From Synergistaceae bacterium (GTDB taxonomy: Bacteria; Synergistota; Synergistia; Synergistales; Aminobacteriaceae): a stretch of DNA of 10,317 nt. Positions 1-7,254 of the stretch are shown in pieces (the first letter of the stretch is position 1; each line of letters starts with the position of its first letter). Position numbers and translations under genes: made by a program. A model generated the notes under the pieces. It saw only the letters and a list, made by a program, of their open reading frames with translations, searched no databases and was not told where the DNA came from. The stretch is from assembly GCA_012523155.1 (NCBI GenBank), contig JAAYJB010000343.1, forward strand, positions 1-10,317. The letters run 5' to 3'.

Positions 1-81
1 CCGGCCGTAGTAAGCGCCTTCATTGACGGAGTCCTTGCTGAGGAAATGTTTTCTTCAAGAGTTCTCTCTACTCCAGATTAA
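1..81 (+). CDS. Possible C-terminal end of a convergent plus-strand gene (partial)
   Basis: Reading frame 1 of the plus strand is open from the window edge and ends at TAA (79-81). It gives 26 residues beginning PAVVSAFIDGVLAEEMF, a protein-like mix of hydrophobic and acidic residues. No family can be named from so little. If real, its end overlaps the end of the minus-strand regulator gene by 14 bases, so the two genes converge tail to tail. A competing reading exists on the minus strand: an ATG at 21-23 preceded by an AAGGA-like ribosome site could start a gene MKALTTA that runs out of the window. I slightly prefer the plus-strand reading, with low confidence. Confidence 0.33.
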   Translation, partial: PAVVSAFIDGVLAEEMFSSRVLSTPD

Positions 82-1390
82 TTTTCAGAAGACGGCTCGG
101 ACGACCTACTTCATGCCGCGCATCAGTTCCGACATTTTCTATATAGCTTCCAGCTGATTCAAGCTTCAAGAGGATACGATTCATACTTCTGGGACTGACG
201 CCGTAAATTCGGGCCAAGTCTACAGGGGTTACTACGTCAATACGATATTGTTTCAGCACCTGGTCAAGCTTCTGAAGCGTAGCAAGACCGAGTCCTGATT
301 TATGTGATATTTCCTGGAGTCGGCAGTTCTGTCTTTTTTGCGGGTTTGCACCTGTTGGGGTCAGGGGTCCGTGAACACTTTTGTCTCCAAACACTACATA
401 CAGGCTGTTCTCACCCGCGAGACTCGATTTCTCCCTGCCGTAGTCTGCATTGCTTTTTGCCTCAAACGCATTTTTCCCAATTCCGATGCCGATATGGACC
501 CTGTTTACAGAGCCATCTGCAATAAGCTTTCCAAGAAGATCGAAGGATTTGAAATTATTTGTCTCATTCCGAATGATAGCTGTATTTGTAAAAATATAGT
601 GCCGCCCACTAGTTGCTTCAATTACGGCTGCTCCTATCTTCTGTCCGAAAACATAAATGGATTCTGTTACCTGTTTGGTCCTGTAAAAACTTTCGAGTTC
701 ACTTTTTCCATAGATGGCATAATGGTCCACAACGTCCGTCTCCACAGAAATAACTGCGGCATTGCTTCCACTGTTCTCTGAAATCTGGTGACGCAGGCGG
801 AGTTTTATAAGCTGATCTCTCACAGGTTCGGAAAAAAACATACGGCGATAGCATGGGAGATCTGATTCTTTCAGCCGGGCGTAGGATTCGCTGAGCCCGA
901 GAATGGAGCAGCTGATTTTTCCTTTTTTGAAAAGATCCGTGTGGAAATCGCAAAGGTAGTCGATGTAGTTTTTTTCATTGTTTTTGCGCCTTCTTGGAAC
1001 ATACACCTGCAGCTGATCCGGAGAATACCCTATTTCCAGGTAAGCATCAAGAATGATGTTGTTCAGTGTTCCAAATCCGTCGAAACTCATTTTCGTGATG
1101 TCGTATCCTCTTGAACCTGCCAGGAGGATACTGCAGGAAAGGGTCATTACATTACAGCTCGTGTATTCCCACGGGACAAGAGGTTTCACGAGTCCGCTCA
1201 CATAGGTGAATATGTCAAATCCGGTGAAGAGGACCCCTTCGAGTTCCCGCTGCCTCGACTCCAGAATTTCCACGGCCTCACAATAGTTTCGATACACCAT
1301 GGGGATAAGGTCAATATAAGGTTCGTTTTTCTCAGCAACTTTCACAACGTGGCCCACGCTGTCAGCAGGACCAAGAACTCCTATGATCAC
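68..1390 (-). CDS. Putative transcriptional regulator: N-terminal sensor-like domain, degenerate GGDEF-like middle, C-terminal winged helix
   Basis: This 440-residue protein has no signal peptide or membrane segment, so it is probably cytoplasmic. Residues 1 to about 130 begin IGVLGPADSV and look like an alpha/beta receptor-type domain. Residues about 210-340 alternate predicted strands and helices and contain a GIGIGKNAFEAKSNA stretch (about 301-315), reminiscent of degenerate nucleotide-cyclase/GGDEF folds without a GGDEF motif. Residues about 375-440 form a likely winged helix-turn-helix (TPVDLARIYGVSPRSMNRIL, then a wing with VGRPSR near 428-433). The start codon is GTG (1388-1390), chosen because AAGGCGGTGAT lies 5 bases upstream, one mismatch from the ideal Shine-Dalgarno sequence. 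It lies just downstream of the ABC operon on the same strand, beyond that operon's terminator, so it is probably a local regulator with its own promoter. The domain assignments are by eye; the DNA-binding end is the firmest part. Confidence 0.75.
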   Translation of the reverse strand: MIIGVLGPADSVGHVVKVAEKNEPYIDLIPMVYRNYCEAVEILESRQRELEGVLFTGFDIFTYVSGLVKPLVPWEYTSCNVMTLSCSILLAGSRGYDITKMSFDGFGTLNNIILDAYLEIGYSPDQLQVYVPRRRKNNEKNYIDYLCDFHTDLFKKGKISCSILGLSESYARLKESDLPCYRRMFFSEPVRDQLIKLRLRHQISENSGSNAAVISVETDVVDHYAIYGKSELESFYRTKQVTESIYVFGQKIGAAVIEATSGRHYIFTNTAIIRNETNNFKSFDLLGKLIADGSVNRVHIGIGIGKNAFEAKSNADYGREKSSLAGENSLYVVFGDKSVHGPLTPTGANPQKRQNCRLQEISHKSGLGLATLQKLDQVLKQYRIDVVTPVDLARIYGVSPRSMNRILLKLESAGSYIENVGTDARHEVGRPSRLLKINLE

Positions 1391-1452
1391 TTCAAATCAC
1401 CGCCTTTTCATCCCTGCTTTTCTGTTTGGGAATGCAACTCAATGGCTTTTTG

Positions 1453-1458
1453 ATTCTA
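1453..1458 (-). promoter_or_regulatory. Candidate -10 box for the regulator gene
   Basis: On the minus strand the sequence reads TAGAAT (5 of 6 to TATAAT), about 60 bases upstream of the GTG start and downstream of the ABC operon terminator. No convincing -35 box lies 16-18 bases further upstream. A small inverted repeat (CTAT-ACC-ATAG, 1456-1466) overlaps it and could be an operator, or chance. The case rests mainly on the need for a promoter after a terminator. Confidence 0.25.
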
Positions 1459-1531
1459 TACCATAGGATGTAGTTCGTTCTCCCGGTTTCCTGATGCTCC
1501 CAGTATCAGATTTTTCTTCTAAATATATTAG

Positions 1532-1560
1532 AAACGCCCCGGGACTGCACCGGGACGTTT
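1532..1560 (-). terminator. Rho-independent terminator of the ABC importer operon
   Basis: An 11-bp stem (1532-1542 with 1550-1560) encloses a 7-base loop, four bases after the dppF stop codon. The minus-strand RNA reads AAACGUCCCGG, loop, CCGGGGCGUUU. Its one imperfect pair is an allowed G-U in this orientation but would be A-C in plus-strand RNA, which supports minus-strand function. The U run after the stem is short and interrupted (UUUCUAAUAUAUUU), so termination may be partial and some transcripts may continue into the regulator gene. Confidence 0.75.
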
Positions 1561-1564
1561 CCGT

Positions 1565-2536
1565 TTACATTTCTCCGTTATAAAGGACACATGCCACAAA
1601 ATGTCCCTTGGCGACTTCTCTTAGTTCCGGATTTCTGCCTGTACACTTTTGCGTAGCGTAATCACACCTGGGGGCAAAACGGCAACCCGGCACAGGATCT
1701 ATGGGATTTCCTACCTCCCCCTTGATTACTGTCGGTCTGGCATGTCTCTTTGAGAGGTTCGGCACCGGGATTGCAGCAAGAAGGGCTTTCGTGTAGGGGT
1801 GAACAGGATTCAGGAAGAGTTCCTCGGACGGAGCTTTCTCAACGCACTGGCCGAGGTACATGACAGCGATTTCGTCAGATATATGCTTGACTACGGAAAG
1901 GTCGTGGGTAATGAAAATGTAGGTAAGCCCCTTTTCTTCCTTCAGATCCATGAGGATATTGATAATCTGCGCCTGTATCGACACGTCCAGCGCTGAAACC
2001 GGTTCGTCACAGATTATGAATTTCGGATCAAGGACCAGTGCTCGGGCAATGCCTATCCTCTGCCGACGCCCTCCGTCAAGCTCATGAGGATAGGATTCCC
2101 TCAGTCGCGGGGCTAGTCCGACTATTCTCATCATTCTGTCTACTCTTTCGTCGATCTCGTTTTTGCTGCTGCAGAGACGGTTGACTTTCAAAGGATCGGA
2201 GATGATCTGGGCAAGGCTCATGCGGGGATCAATGCTTGAATAGGGATCCTGGAATATCATCTGCATTTTCAGGCGGGCTTTTCGAAGCCTTCCCTCGTTC
2301 ATCGAGACAATATCCTCTCCCTGAAGAAATACTTCTCCGCCGGTAGGTTCAGTAAGGCGCATTATTGTTTTCCCCAGCGTGGATTTTCCACAGCCTGACT
2401 CGCCCACAACACCGAGGGTTCGGCCTTCGTCAATCGTGAAGGAAACATCGTCCACCGCGTGAAGAAGTCCCTTTTTAGTCCTGAAATATTTTTTCAGGTT
2501 ATTTACGACCAGTATGGGTTCTTTCCTCTCACTCAT
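1565..2536 (-). CDS. dppF: Dipeptide/oligopeptide ABC transporter ATP-binding protein, DppF/OppF type
   Basis: This is the second ATPase of the importer and works with DppD on the cytoplasmic face of the DppB-DppC channel. In the 323-residue product: Walker A GESGCGKS (45-52), Q-loop IFQDP (94-98), signature LDGGRRQR (153-160), Walker B FIICDEP (173-179), D-loop SALD, H-loop histidine 211, and the C-terminal oligopeptide-transporter extension with HPYTKALL near 246 and cysteines 285, 291, 298 and 316. The signature has D and R where the usual LSGGQ has S and Q; I recall similar DppF-like proteins with LDGGR, so I treat it as a subfamily trait. I chose the ATG at 2534-2536 because AGGGGAGGGG lies 6 bases upstream; the ATG nine codons earlier would place that ribosome site inside the gene. 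It overlaps dppD by 8 bases (ATGAGTGA), implying translational coupling. It is the last gene of the operon. Confidence 0.93.
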   Translation of the reverse strand: MSERKEPILVVNNLKKYFRTKKGLLHAVDDVSFTIDEGRTLGVVGESGCGKSTLGKTIMRLTEPTGGEVFLQGEDIVSMNEGRLRKARLKMQMIFQDPYSSIDPRMSLAQIISDPLKVNRLCSSKNEIDERVDRMMRIVGLAPRLRESYPHELDGGRRQRIGIARALVLDPKFIICDEPVSALDVSIQAQIINILMDLKEEKGLTYIFITHDLSVVKHISDEIAVMYLGQCVEKAPSEELFLNPVHPYTKALLAAIPVPNLSKRHARPTVIKGEVGNPIDPVPGCRFAPRCDYATQKCTGRNPELREVAKGHFVACVLYNGEM

Positions 2537-3536
2537 CAATGCCCCTCCCCTTACCGCTTCCATAGAGATGACAAGCTACTTTGTGGGTTCCTTCCACTGT
2601 AAATTCAGGCTGAACATTTCGGCAGATATCCATGCAGCGCGGACATCTGGGATTGAACTTGCAGCCTTTTGGAAGATCCGTGGGGTCAGGCATGAGCCCT
2701 TCAATAGGGTGCAGGCGGTCAGTTTTCTTTTCAAGATCCGGCAGGGAGCCAAATAAGCCCGCGGTGTAGGGGTGCTGCATTTTTCCTGAGTAGATATCCT
2801 CTACGGAACCAATTTCAATTATCTCTCCGGCATACATGATGGCAACATTGTCACACATCTGGGCTACAATGCCGAGATCATGGGTGATGAGGATCATGGC
2901 GGTACCGAGCTTCTCGCGAAGTTCGTCGATCATAGCGAGCACCTGAGCTTGGATAGTAACATCCAGTGCGGTTGTAGGCTCATCGGCAATGATGAGCACC
3001 GGTTCGCAGACAAGGGCGATTGCTATCACAACGCGCTGCTTCATTCCTCCGCTCAACTGGTGGGGGAAATCATACTTTCGCTCCTTTTGAATACCAACCA
3101 GTTCCAGAGTTCTGTCGACCTGTTCCTCAATCCGTTCGGGTGAAAGATCTTCTTTGTTGTGAAACTTGAGCGCCTCAGCGATCTGGTCTCCGACTTTCAT
3201 GATCGGATTCAGTGCAGACATGGGATCCTGGAAAATTATTGCGATCTTCTCTCCACGTATGCCATGTCGCATAAGATTCTCGGGGACATCAAGAAGATTA
3301 TATCCTTCGAATTCTATGATGCCGTTTACAATCCTCGCGGTGCGGTCGGGCAGGACGCGCATGATCGCATAGGCAGTAGTCGTCTTTCCTGCTCCTGTCT
3401 CCCCCACCAGGCCCAGGGTCTCCCCCTTTTTTAGGCAGAAGCTGACCCCATTGACTGCATACACGGTTTCTCTTCGTGCTTTGTAAACAACATGGAGGTT
3501 CTCGACTTTCAACAACGTATTATTCAATGTGTCCAT
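2529..3536 (-). CDS. dppD: Dipeptide/oligopeptide ABC transporter ATP-binding protein, DppD/OppD type
   Basis: This ATPase pairs with DppF to power uptake through DppB-DppC. In the 335-residue product: Walker A GETGAGKT (45-52), Q-loop [11 protein letters not shown] (101-111), canonical signature LSGGM (161-165), Walker B LIIADEP (181-187), D-loop TALD, H-loop histidine 219, and the C-terminal peptide-transporter domain with HPYTAGL (255-261). That domain carries a cysteine cluster (292, 298, 301, 305 and 322), the region where some DppD proteins bind an iron-sulfur cluster. An open frame extends 56 codons upstream inside dppC, but the ATG at 3534-3536 has GGGAGGAAAG just upstream and the family-typical N-terminus [11 protein letters not shown], so this start is preferred. 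Only 14 bases separate it from the dppC stop. Confidence 0.94.
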   Translation of the reverse strand: MDTLNNTLLKVENLHVVYKARRETVYAVNGVSFCLKKGETLGLVGETGAGKTTTAYAIMRVLPDRTARIVNGIIEFEGYNLLDVPENLMRHGIRGEKIAIIFQDPMSALNPIMKVGDQIAEALKFHNKEDLSPERIEEQVDRTLELVGIQKERKYDFPHQLSGGMKQRVVIAIALVCEPVLIIADEPTTALDVTIQAQVLAMIDELREKLGTAMILITHDLGIVAQMCDNVAIMYAGEIIEIGSVEDIYSGKMQHPYTAGLFGSLPDLEKKTDRLHPIEGLMPDPTDLPKGCKFNPRCPRCMDICRNVQPEFTVEGTHKVACHLYGSGKGRGIDE

Positions 3537-3550
3537 CAGTCTTTCCTCCC

Positions 3551-4423
3551 TCAATCCCTGAGTCTCGGGTCGAGAGCGTCCCGCAGACCGTCTCCCACCA
3601 GGTTGAATGAGAGAGCCGTCAACAGAATTGCAATCCCCGGGAAGATTATCAGGTGAGGTGCAGTTATTATGAACTCCCGTGCCTCGCTCAACAGAGCTCC
3701 CCATTCGGGTGTGGGAGGGCTAACACCGAGACCGATGTAGGACATGCTTGAGACCTGCAGAGTGATGGCAGAAAGGTTAATAGTCATGCTGACAATCATG
3801 GCACCGAGAGAATTCGGTATTACGTGCCGGAAAATCAGGTGATAATCCCTGCTGCCGTAAGATCGTGCGGCATCGATGTATTCCTGCCCGACAAGGGAAA
3901 GCATTATCGACCGGGCAGTTCGTACGCTTGCAGGAATTCTCGCTATAAGCATCGCAATCACCAGGTTGAAAAGAGATCCCCCCAAAGCCGCAACAACCGC
4001 CAGTGCGAGCAATTGCCCCGGAATTGCCTGGAACACGTCGAGGACACGCATCAGAATGTTATCGAACCACCTGCTGTAGAACGCGGCACACGCTCCGAGG
4101 ATAATACCGATAACCTCAGCGATGAAAGTCGCAGGAAAGGCAATCATCATTGTGTACTTTGTTCCGTGAAGTACCCTCGTGAAGATATCCCGTCCGTAAG
4201 CATCGGTGCCGAACCAGTGTTCCGCGCTTGGCCCCTGGAGGCGCATGCGTATGTTTTGTTTTACTCCATTCTCAAAGGGAGAGATAAATTCGCCAAAAAT
4301 GATGATGAAAATAAGAAGAAGAACCACTGCCAGACCAATCAGGGACACCTTGTTCTGGCTGAATCGATATATTGTCTCCTGGAGCGGCGACATACTCCGA
4401 AGGGGTTTTTTGTTCATAACCAT
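3551..4423 (-). CDS. dppC: Dipeptide/oligopeptide ABC transporter permease, DppC/OppC type
   Basis: This 290-residue inner-membrane permease forms the substrate channel with DppB. Residues 22-50 match the OppC N-terminal membrane segment (NKVSLIGLAVVLLLIFIII). The family motif HWFGTDAYGRDIFTRVLHGT spans 69-88. Further membrane segments lie near 95-115, 135-165, 205-230 and 258-278. The EAA coupling loop, YIDAARSYGSRDYHLIFRHV, spans 182-201, and the typical end VGDGLRDALDPRLR is present. The start ATG at 4421-4423 lies two bases after the dppB stop, with AAAGGGGG about 10 bases upstream inside the dppB end; a second ATG two codons later is too far from that site. The tight spacing implies coupled translation with dppB. 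Confidence 0.94.
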   Translation of the reverse strand: MVMNKKPLRSMSPLQETIYRFSQNKVSLIGLAVVLLLIFIIIFGEFISPFENGVKQNIRMRLQGPSAEHWFGTDAYGRDIFTRVLHGTKYTMMIAFPATFIAEVIGIILGACAAFYSRWFDNILMRVLDVFQAIPGQLLALAVVAALGGSLFNLVIAMLIARIPASVRTARSIMLSLVGQEYIDAARSYGSRDYHLIFRHVIPNSLGAMIVSMTINLSAITLQVSSMSYIGLGVSPPTPEWGALLSEAREFIITAPHLIIFPGIAILLTALSFNLVGDGLRDALDPRLRD

Positions 4424-4425
4424 GG

Positions 4426-5370
4426 TTATTTCGCCCCCTTTGCCGTGTAACGGGCTTTTATCCTCGGATCGACAAAGGCATACAGAATGTCCACCGCAAG
4501 CAGGATAAGAGCAAAAATCATAGCCAAAAAGACCGTCCCGCCGGTCACTGCAGGTATGTCCTTGCGCTTGACAGAGTTGATTATGAAGCTGCCCAGACCG
4601 TTGCATCCGAATACGTTCTCGGTGACCACTGCTCCCCCGAGAAGACCTCCCATATATACACCGATCGTATTTATTACAGGCAGGCAGGCGTTCAGAAAGG
4701 CGTGTTTCCAAATGACATACCTCTCCGGTACTCCTTTTGAACGGGCAGTACGAACAAAATCCTGACGGACCGCCTCGAGCATGTATCCTCTCGTGCTTCT
4801 GAGGATACGGGCGGAATAGGGCAGGCCAAGAGTCATCATTGGAAGAATATAATGTTTCCAGCTTCCGGTGCCGCTTGAAGGAAGCCAGCCGAGTTTCAGC
4901 GCAAAGAGAATAGCCAGCATCATTCCCAGCCAGAACACGGGTACAGCCGCAAGGACCATCGCAGTCAGGCGTGAAACATAGTCCAGCTTTGAATATTGCT
5001 TTACAGCCGATATTACACCAAGGGAAACACCGATGGTGCTGGCAAACGCTATGCTCGATACAGCTATGATAAGAGTAATCGGGACCCGTGCCTTAAGTGT
5101 GTCAAGAACAGGCCTGGATGTCAGCCAGGAGGTGCCGAAATCAAAACGGGTGAACAACTGGAGAATATAATTGAAAAACCGGGAGACAAATGGTTTATCC
5201 AGCCCGAACTTTTCGTTGAAAGCCTCGAATTGTTCCAGTGTTGCACCATCTCCGAGCATCATTTTTGCGGGATCACCAGGAGTCATCTCCAGAATGGTGA
5301 AGACAACCAGCGTCACGCCAATAATGATGGGTACAAGTGTGATCAACCGTCGAATGATGTATTTGATCAT
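4426..5370 (-). CDS. dppB: Dipeptide/oligopeptide ABC transporter permease, DppB/OppB type
   Basis: This 314-residue inner-membrane permease partners DppC. The start MIKYIIRRLITLVPIIIGVT and the periplasmic motif PGDPAKMMLG (31-40) followed by LGLDKP-like FGLDKP (55-60) are hallmarks of the DppB N-terminal domain. Membrane segments lie near 9-28, 98-120, 135-160, 175-190, 230-255 and 278-300. The EAA coupling loop is FVRTARSKGVPERYVIWKHA (205-224). The end FVDPRIKAR is typical. A GGAG ribosome site stands about 10 bases before the ATG. The ATG also overlaps, as ATGA, the stop codon of a 22-codon ORF directly upstream, so translation may depend on ribosomes coming from that ORF. It follows the binding-protein gene after a 115-base gap with a strong hairpin. 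Confidence 0.94.
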   Translation of the reverse strand: MIKYIIRRLITLVPIIIGVTLVVFTILEMTPGDPAKMMLGDGATLEQFEAFNEKFGLDKPFVSRFFNYILQLFTRFDFGTSWLTSRPVLDTLKARVPITLIIAVSSIAFASTIGVSLGVISAVKQYSKLDYVSRLTAMVLAAVPVFWLGMMLAILFALKLGWLPSSGTGSWKHYILPMMTLGLPYSARILRSTRGYMLEAVRQDFVRTARSKGVPERYVIWKHAFLNACLPVINTIGVYMGGLLGGAVVTENVFGCNGLGSFIINSVKRKDIPAVTGGTVFLAMIFALILLAVDILYAFVDPRIKARYTAKGAK

Positions 5371-5435
5371 TGTGTTTTCGCTCCATCGTATTTCTGGAAA
5401 TAGCGCATGGCCACATATTTCAGCCTGACGGCCAT
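5367..5435 (-). CDS. Possible 22-codon leader ORF, translationally coupled to dppB
   Basis: A small frame begins at ATG (5433-5435), reads MAVRLKYVAM, ends YDGAKTQ, and stops at TGA (5367-5369), overlapping the dppB start as ATGA. A full AGGAGG stands three bases before its ATG, closer than the usual 5-9. The ATG lies inside the first arm of a perfect 10-bp inverted repeat, and the second arm lies inside the ORF, so the hairpin would hide the start codon. The peptide is basic and matches nothing I recognise. It may serve only to deliver ribosomes to dppB, or may be chance. The ribosome site and the exact ATGA junction are seen; function is inferred. Confidence 0.35.
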   Translation of the reverse strand: MAVRLKYVAMRYFQKYDGAKTQ

Positions 5436-5439
5436 GCGC
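5403..5439 (-). repeat. Perfect 10-bp inverted repeat (hairpin) between binding protein and dppB
   Basis: GCGCATGGCC (5403-5412) is repeated exactly inverted at 5430-5439, with a 17-base loop. Eight of the ten pairs are G-C, so the RNA hairpin should be stable. No T run follows on the minus strand, so it is not a classic terminator. Hairpins between a binding-protein gene and its permease genes are known in ABC importer operons to protect the upstream message or limit downstream expression, giving more binding protein than membrane complex; that role is inferred here. It also contains the start of the 22-codon ORF. Confidence 0.8.
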
Positions 5440-5485
5440 CTCCTGAAAAATTTTGTTCTCTCACGAAATTTCTATGTACTATCTG

Positions 5486-7048
5486 CTATTTCCAGTGAAA
5501 CTTGTAGATATAGTAATAGTTCGTGTTGATCTCTTTGCATACCAGATCTTTGTTGTAGGCATAGGGTATCGCCTTGTGGAATGTCGGTATGGTGTACATG
5601 TTGTCTTGAAGGATACGAGCCAGTTCGAGATAGGCGGCTTTTCGTTTCTCACGGTTCATTTCCGTCAGGACTTTCTGATATGCATCATCAAGCTCACGAT
5701 CCTTGAGCCCAAGCTCAGTTCGCTCCCCTGCTTTTTTGGCCTCATCGCCCAAATACTTGAAATAAATATAGCCGTACGTAGCTTCCGGTGTGAAATTCGT
5801 TCCGGTGTTGGAAATGTCATAATCCTGGTCATACCTTCGTGCACGGCAGGAAGCCGAATCAGCCACTTCTATATCCACTTTGACTCCGATATCTGCAAGA
5901 TTTGCCTGGAACACTGTGGACATTTTCTCCCAGTAGCTTCCACTGATGCACAGTATCTTGCCCGCATCAAAGCCGTTCGGATAGCCTGCTTCCGCAAGGA
6001 GGGCCTTCGCTTTTTCAGGATTGTACTGATAGGTTTGAATTCCAGCTGCTTCCAGTTCCTCCACAGTGAAGCCACCAAATACTGAGGAGGGGTTGAACAG
6101 AGAATAAGCCGGCTGGGCAATGCCATCATAGGCAGCAATTACCATCATCTCACGGTCAATTGCGTACGAGAAGGCCTGTCGAACACGTTTATCCGATAGT
6201 ACGTCTCCCCGAATCGAGTTGATGTGGAAGAAACTTGTGTGGTTGGTGGGAGAGAGGAAGGTATTATAATCGCTGTTTGACTTGAATCTCGACCAGGCAG
6301 CGGTCGGAACTACAATAAGATCCAGTTCGCCGGATTCAAAAGCTACGGTTATGGTGTTGTTGTCTGTGAGAATTTTGTAATTGACTTTTTTTATCTCAGC
6401 GGGGCCGGAATAATAATCCTCGAAGGCTTTCAACTCAATCTCCGTGTCCGGGTTGTAGGTTGTGATCACATAAGGGCCGCACCCACATGGAATCCACTCG
6501 ACGCCAAATTTTTCACCTGCCGCAAGGACTTCTTCTTTACAAAGGATATTGACCCAGATGGATATATTGTTCAAGAGGGTAGGATTCGGCCCATTTGACA
6601 CGATCTGAAAAGTCAGGTCATCAATTACCTTGACGCTCTTGTAGCCGGGCACCTTGGGACGAATCATTTTATACGGACCGGACTTAAGAGCATAGTCGAT
6701 TGACCAGGCTGCATCCTCTGCGGTGAGCTTCTTCCCGTTGTGAAACTTGACTCCGTCGCGCAGGTGTACAGTATACGTGACATTGTCATCAGCCAGTTCA
6801 TAACTTTCTGCAAGACGGGGTTCCAGTTCGCCCGTATCGTTCTGGAAGAACAGGACATCATATATCTGGCAATACAGCTGGGTACATATTATTGAACTTA
6901 CATTAAAGGGGTTAAGGGTTTCGATAACCTGATTTAAAGACAGGTTGATGTCATCACGGGTTGATGCCGCAGTGCCAACTCCGTTGAAGGAGAGGAGAAC
7001 AATCAGTGCAAGCGCTGCTATAGAAATGATCGTACGCTTTCTCTTCAT
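5486..7048 (-). CDS. Periplasmic solute-binding protein of a peptide-type ABC importer (SBP family 5)
   Basis: This 520-residue protein captures the substrate and delivers it to DppB-DppC. Residues 1-28 form a signal peptide: basic MKRKR, a hydrophobic core, and a likely cut near GTAA. There is no lipobox cysteine, so the mature protein is probably free in the periplasm. Family-5 features include a region like LNPFNV (45-50), LEPRLAESYELADDNVTYTV (75-94) with LRDGVKFHNGKKLTAEDAAWS after it (about 96-116), VRQAFSYAIDREMM near 300, AKALLAEAGYPNGF near 350, and the tail AYLELARILQDNMYTIP near 480. It has eight cysteines, many for this family, including CGCGPY (188-193) where VGTGPY is usual. AGGAGG lies 7 bases before the ATG. 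It is the first gene of the importer operon. Substrate is unknown; family 5 binds dipeptides, oligopeptides, nickel, heme or glutathione. Confidence 0.93.
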   Translation of the reverse strand: MKRKRTIISIAALALIVLLSFNGVGTAASTRDDINLSLNQVIETLNPFNVSSIICTQLYCQIYDVLFFQNDTGELEPRLAESYELADDNVTYTVHLRDGVKFHNGKKLTAEDAAWSIDYALKSGPYKMIRPKVPGYKSVKVIDDLTFQIVSNGPNPTLLNNISIWVNILCKEEVLAAGEKFGVEWIPCGCGPYVITTYNPDTEIELKAFEDYYSGPAEIKKVNYKILTDNNTITVAFESGELDLIVVPTAAWSRFKSNSDYNTFLSPTNHTSFFHINSIRGDVLSDKRVRQAFSYAIDREMMVIAAYDGIAQPAYSLFNPSSVFGGFTVEELEAAGIQTYQYNPEKAKALLAEAGYPNGFDAGKILCISGSYWEKMSTVFQANLADIGVKVDIEVADSASCRARRYDQDYDISNTGTNFTPEATYGYIYFKYLGDEAKKAGERTELGLKDRELDDAYQKVLTEMNREKRKAAYLELARILQDNMYTIPTFHKAIPYAYNKDLVCKEINTNYYYIYKFHWK

Positions 7049-7254
7049 CTTGATTCCTCCTATTTTCTGTTTTTTTTACTCCTCCGTTGGTGCTGTATTT
7101 CTTCCGGAGGTACCATCGGCTAATTATTGAACAAATTTTGCGTTTTGATAGGAAATGATTAGGAAAAAATTTTTTGGTATATCAACTCCTCCCGATTTGT
7201 TGAATTCCTTTTCTTTACGTTTCTTTCCAATCCCTCGCTTCACAAGATACAAAC
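7049..7254 (-). promoter_or_regulatory. Leader and candidate promoter of the ABC importer operon
   Basis: This 206-base gap separates the amidohydrolase stop from the binding-protein start. The best promoter candidate on the minus strand is TTGATA (7180-7185, 5 of 6 to the -35 consensus), a 16-base spacer with an A6T6 tract, then CCTAAT (7158-7163, 4 of 6 to the -10), giving a leader of about 100 bases. The leader holds a GC-only 6-bp inverted repeat (7081-7086 with 7105-7110) whose CCTCC could pair with either a nearby unused GGAGG or the true ribosome site at 7056-7061. GGAGGAGT occurs twice (7078-7085 and 7185-7192). No clear terminator for the amidohydrolase gene is visible, so read-through from upstream is possible. 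Confidence 0.35.

Noticed and set aside
3537-3704. N-terminal extension of DppD by 56 residues
   Set aside because: The extension lies within dppC in another frame, is unlike ATPase sequence, and the ATG at 3536 has a strong ribosome site.
4424-4711. N-terminal extension of DppC by 96 residues
   Set aside because: It lies inside dppB in another frame, while the OppC-type N-terminus starts at the ATG at 4423, two bases after the dppB stop.
5371-5435. In-frame N-terminal extension of DppB starting at the ATG at 5435
   Set aside because: The distance to the dppB ATG is 65 bases, so the frames differ; it is a separate small ORF ending on the dppB start.
5403-5439. Hairpin before dppB as a rho-independent terminator
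   Set aside because: No T run follows the stem on the minus strand, and the downstream genes clearly belong to the same importer.
5453-6085. A 210-codon plus-strand frame opposite the binding-protein gene, and a 208-codon one at 3824-4450 opposite dppC
   Set aside because: Both are antisense to genes with strong family motifs and no plausible ribosome site or protein-like content supports them.
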